From Planococcaceae bacterium UBA3370 (GTDB lineage: Bacteria > Bacillota > Bacilli > Bacillales_A > Planococcaceae), in assembly GCA_002360295.1 (NCBI GenBank), contig DEQI01000160.1, positions 2,172 through 8,688 of the forward strand: a stretch of 6,517 nucleotides of DNA, written 5' to 3'. A program made the position numbers and the translations under genes. Below, one piece after another: positions 5,630 through 6,517 of the stretch. The notes under the pieces are model-generated. The model saw nothing but the letters and a program-made list of their open reading frames with translations. It did not search any database and was not told the origin of the DNA. How positions within the stretch are numbered: the stretch's first letter is position 1; each line of letters starts with the position of its first letter.

Positions 5630-6517
5630 TGTAGAAGGGCTACTTCCTCAATATAAAAAATGGATTGAACAATGTGACGTACTTGTTGGTGGGGAAAGAG
5701 TGCTACAATTTTTTCCTCACGTCCAAGCAGAAAAAATAGTCATTAAAGGTGGACTATCTTCATTAGTAAATCAACTTCAAAATGAAACACGAGATGTTGT
5801 GATTTTAGCTTCGGGTGATCCACTATTTTATGGTATCGGGAGCTATTTATCAAAAAAACTAACAATGGAAATTTATCCTTATATGAGCTCTATTCAGCTG
5901 GCATTTTCAAAGATGAAAGAAAGCTGGCAAGATGCTTATGTAGTCAGTGTGCACGGCCGTTCTATGAAAGGCTTAGCACAGAAAATTGATGGGAAAGAAA
6001 AGATTGCGATTTTAACGGATGAAGAAAACAATCCCAATGCAATTGCTCGTTATTTAAAACATTTTAGCATGCTAGAATACGAAGCATTTGTGGCTGAAAA
6101 TTTAGGGGGCGAAGGAGAAAAGGTCGGTTTTTATACACTCGATGAATTAGAAACTGCCGTATTTTCACCGTTGAACGTTGTCATTTTAAAGCAAAAATAT
6201 GCACCAAAAAAATATGCGCTCGGTATTGACGATGAGGAATTTTCTCAACGTAAGCCCGATAAAGGCCTCATTACCAAAAAAGAAATCCGCACTCTGAGTA
6301 TTCAGGCACTGCAGTTACACGAAAAAAGCATTGTATGGGATATCGGTACATGTACAGGTTCGGTAGCGATTGAAGCAGGAAAAATTGCTCGAGAAGGGGC
6401 GATTTATGCAGTTGAAAAAAATGCAGCAGATTTAGAAAACTGTTTACAAAATCAGCAGAAATTCCGTGTTGATATAACAGCTATACATAGTAAAGCGCCA
6501 ATCGGCCTCGAACAATT
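5604..6517 (+). CDS. cbiET: Fused CbiE-CbiT: cobalt-precorrin-7 (C5)-methyltransferase / cobalt-precorrin-6B (C15)-methyltransferase (decarboxylating), 3' end outside window
   Basis: The frame is open from 5604 to the window end (304 codons plus 2 bases). Residues 1 to about 205 form CbiE, a tetrapyrrole methylase methylating C5: MIGIGD (3-8), ASGDPLFYG (69-77), SSIQLAF (95-101) and HGR (117-119). From about residue 215 CbiT begins, a class I SAM methyltransferase that methylates C15 and decarboxylates the C12 acetate. It shows GLITKKEIR (221-229), the SAM loop [13 protein letters not shown] (245-257) and an acidic YAVEKN strand end. Roughly 100 C-terminal residues are missing. Such fusions occur as CobL in aerobic and CbiET in anaerobic pathways. 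ATG 5604 overlaps cbiD by 26 nt. The best ribosome binding site (AGGAAGG, 5575-5581) lies too far upstream for it and would suit TTG 5592, so the start is uncertain by four residues. Confidence 0.93.
   Translation, partial: MKMIGIGDSVEGLLPQYKKWIEQCDVLVGGERVLQFFPHVQAEKIVIKGGLSSLVNQLQNETRDVVILASGDPLFYGIGSYLSKKLTMEIYPYMSSIQLAFSKMKESWQDAYVVSVHGRSMKGLAQKIDGKEKIAILTDEENNPNAIARYLKHFSMLEYEAFVAENLGGEGEKVGFYTLDELETAVFSPLNVVILKQKYAPKKYALGIDDEEFSQRKPDKGLITKKEIRTLSIQALQLHEKSIVWDIGTCTGSVAIEAGKIAREGAIYAVEKNAADLENCLQNQQKFRVDITAIHSKAPIGLEQ

Noticed and set aside
1..6517. Mobile elements, CRISPR arrays, tRNA or rRNA genes, defence systems
   Set aside because: No direct-repeat arrays, transposase-like frames, terminal repeats or RNA-gene signatures are visible; every long frame is accounted for by dsdA, a small membrane protein or cobalamin synthesis.

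Overview
The window carries the start of an anaerobic-type (cobalt-early) cobalamin biosynthesis operon with its B12 riboswitch leader. It is preceded by the end of an unrelated D-serine ammonia-lyase gene and a small membrane-protein gene. All genes are on the + strand. The DNA is AT-rich, ribosome binding sites are strong AGGAGG-like sequences, GTG starts occur, and the cobalt-factor III methyltransferase is of the long CbiH60 type known from Bacillus megaterium. This points to a low-GC Bacillota bacterium in Bacillales; a Lysinibacillus/Planococcaceae-like relative is my inference, not a demonstrated assignment.

Layout: (1) 1-563, the 3' part of dsdA. (2) 578-925, a four-helix membrane protein, probably DUF4181-like, closely spaced behind dsdA. 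(3) 926-1428, a gene-free stretch holding a weak terminator candidate, AT-rich spacer, a possible promoter, a well-conserved cobalamin riboswitch (1133-1283), a second hairpin series, and a strong intrinsic terminator (1372-1406) just before the first cob gene. (4) 1429-6517, cbiH60, cbiJ, cbiC, cbiD and a cbiE-cbiT fusion cut by the window end. These genes are separated by 10 nt or overlap, so they look like one translationally coupled transcript.

The enzymes convert cobalt-factor III towards cobalt-precorrin-8 and cobyrinic acid. CbiH60 contracts the ring and methylates C17, CbiD methylates C1, CbiJ reduces cobalt-precorrin-6A, CbiT methylates C15 with decarboxylation, CbiE methylates C5, and CbiC moves the C11 methyl to C12. 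The missing steps (CbiL, CbiF, CbiG, CbiA and cobalt insertion) are expected beyond the right edge or elsewhere. Neither cbiW nor cbiX is present at the 5' end, where the B. megaterium operon carries them.

I see no wholly novel system. The most informative feature is the riboswitch expression platform, where a coherent set of mutually exclusive helices can be read by eye: P13 with a GGAGG loop, an 11-bp antiterminator, and a 12-bp terminator. Other points are the variant Fe-S cysteine spacing in CbiH60 and uncertain translation starts at cbiH60 and cbiET.
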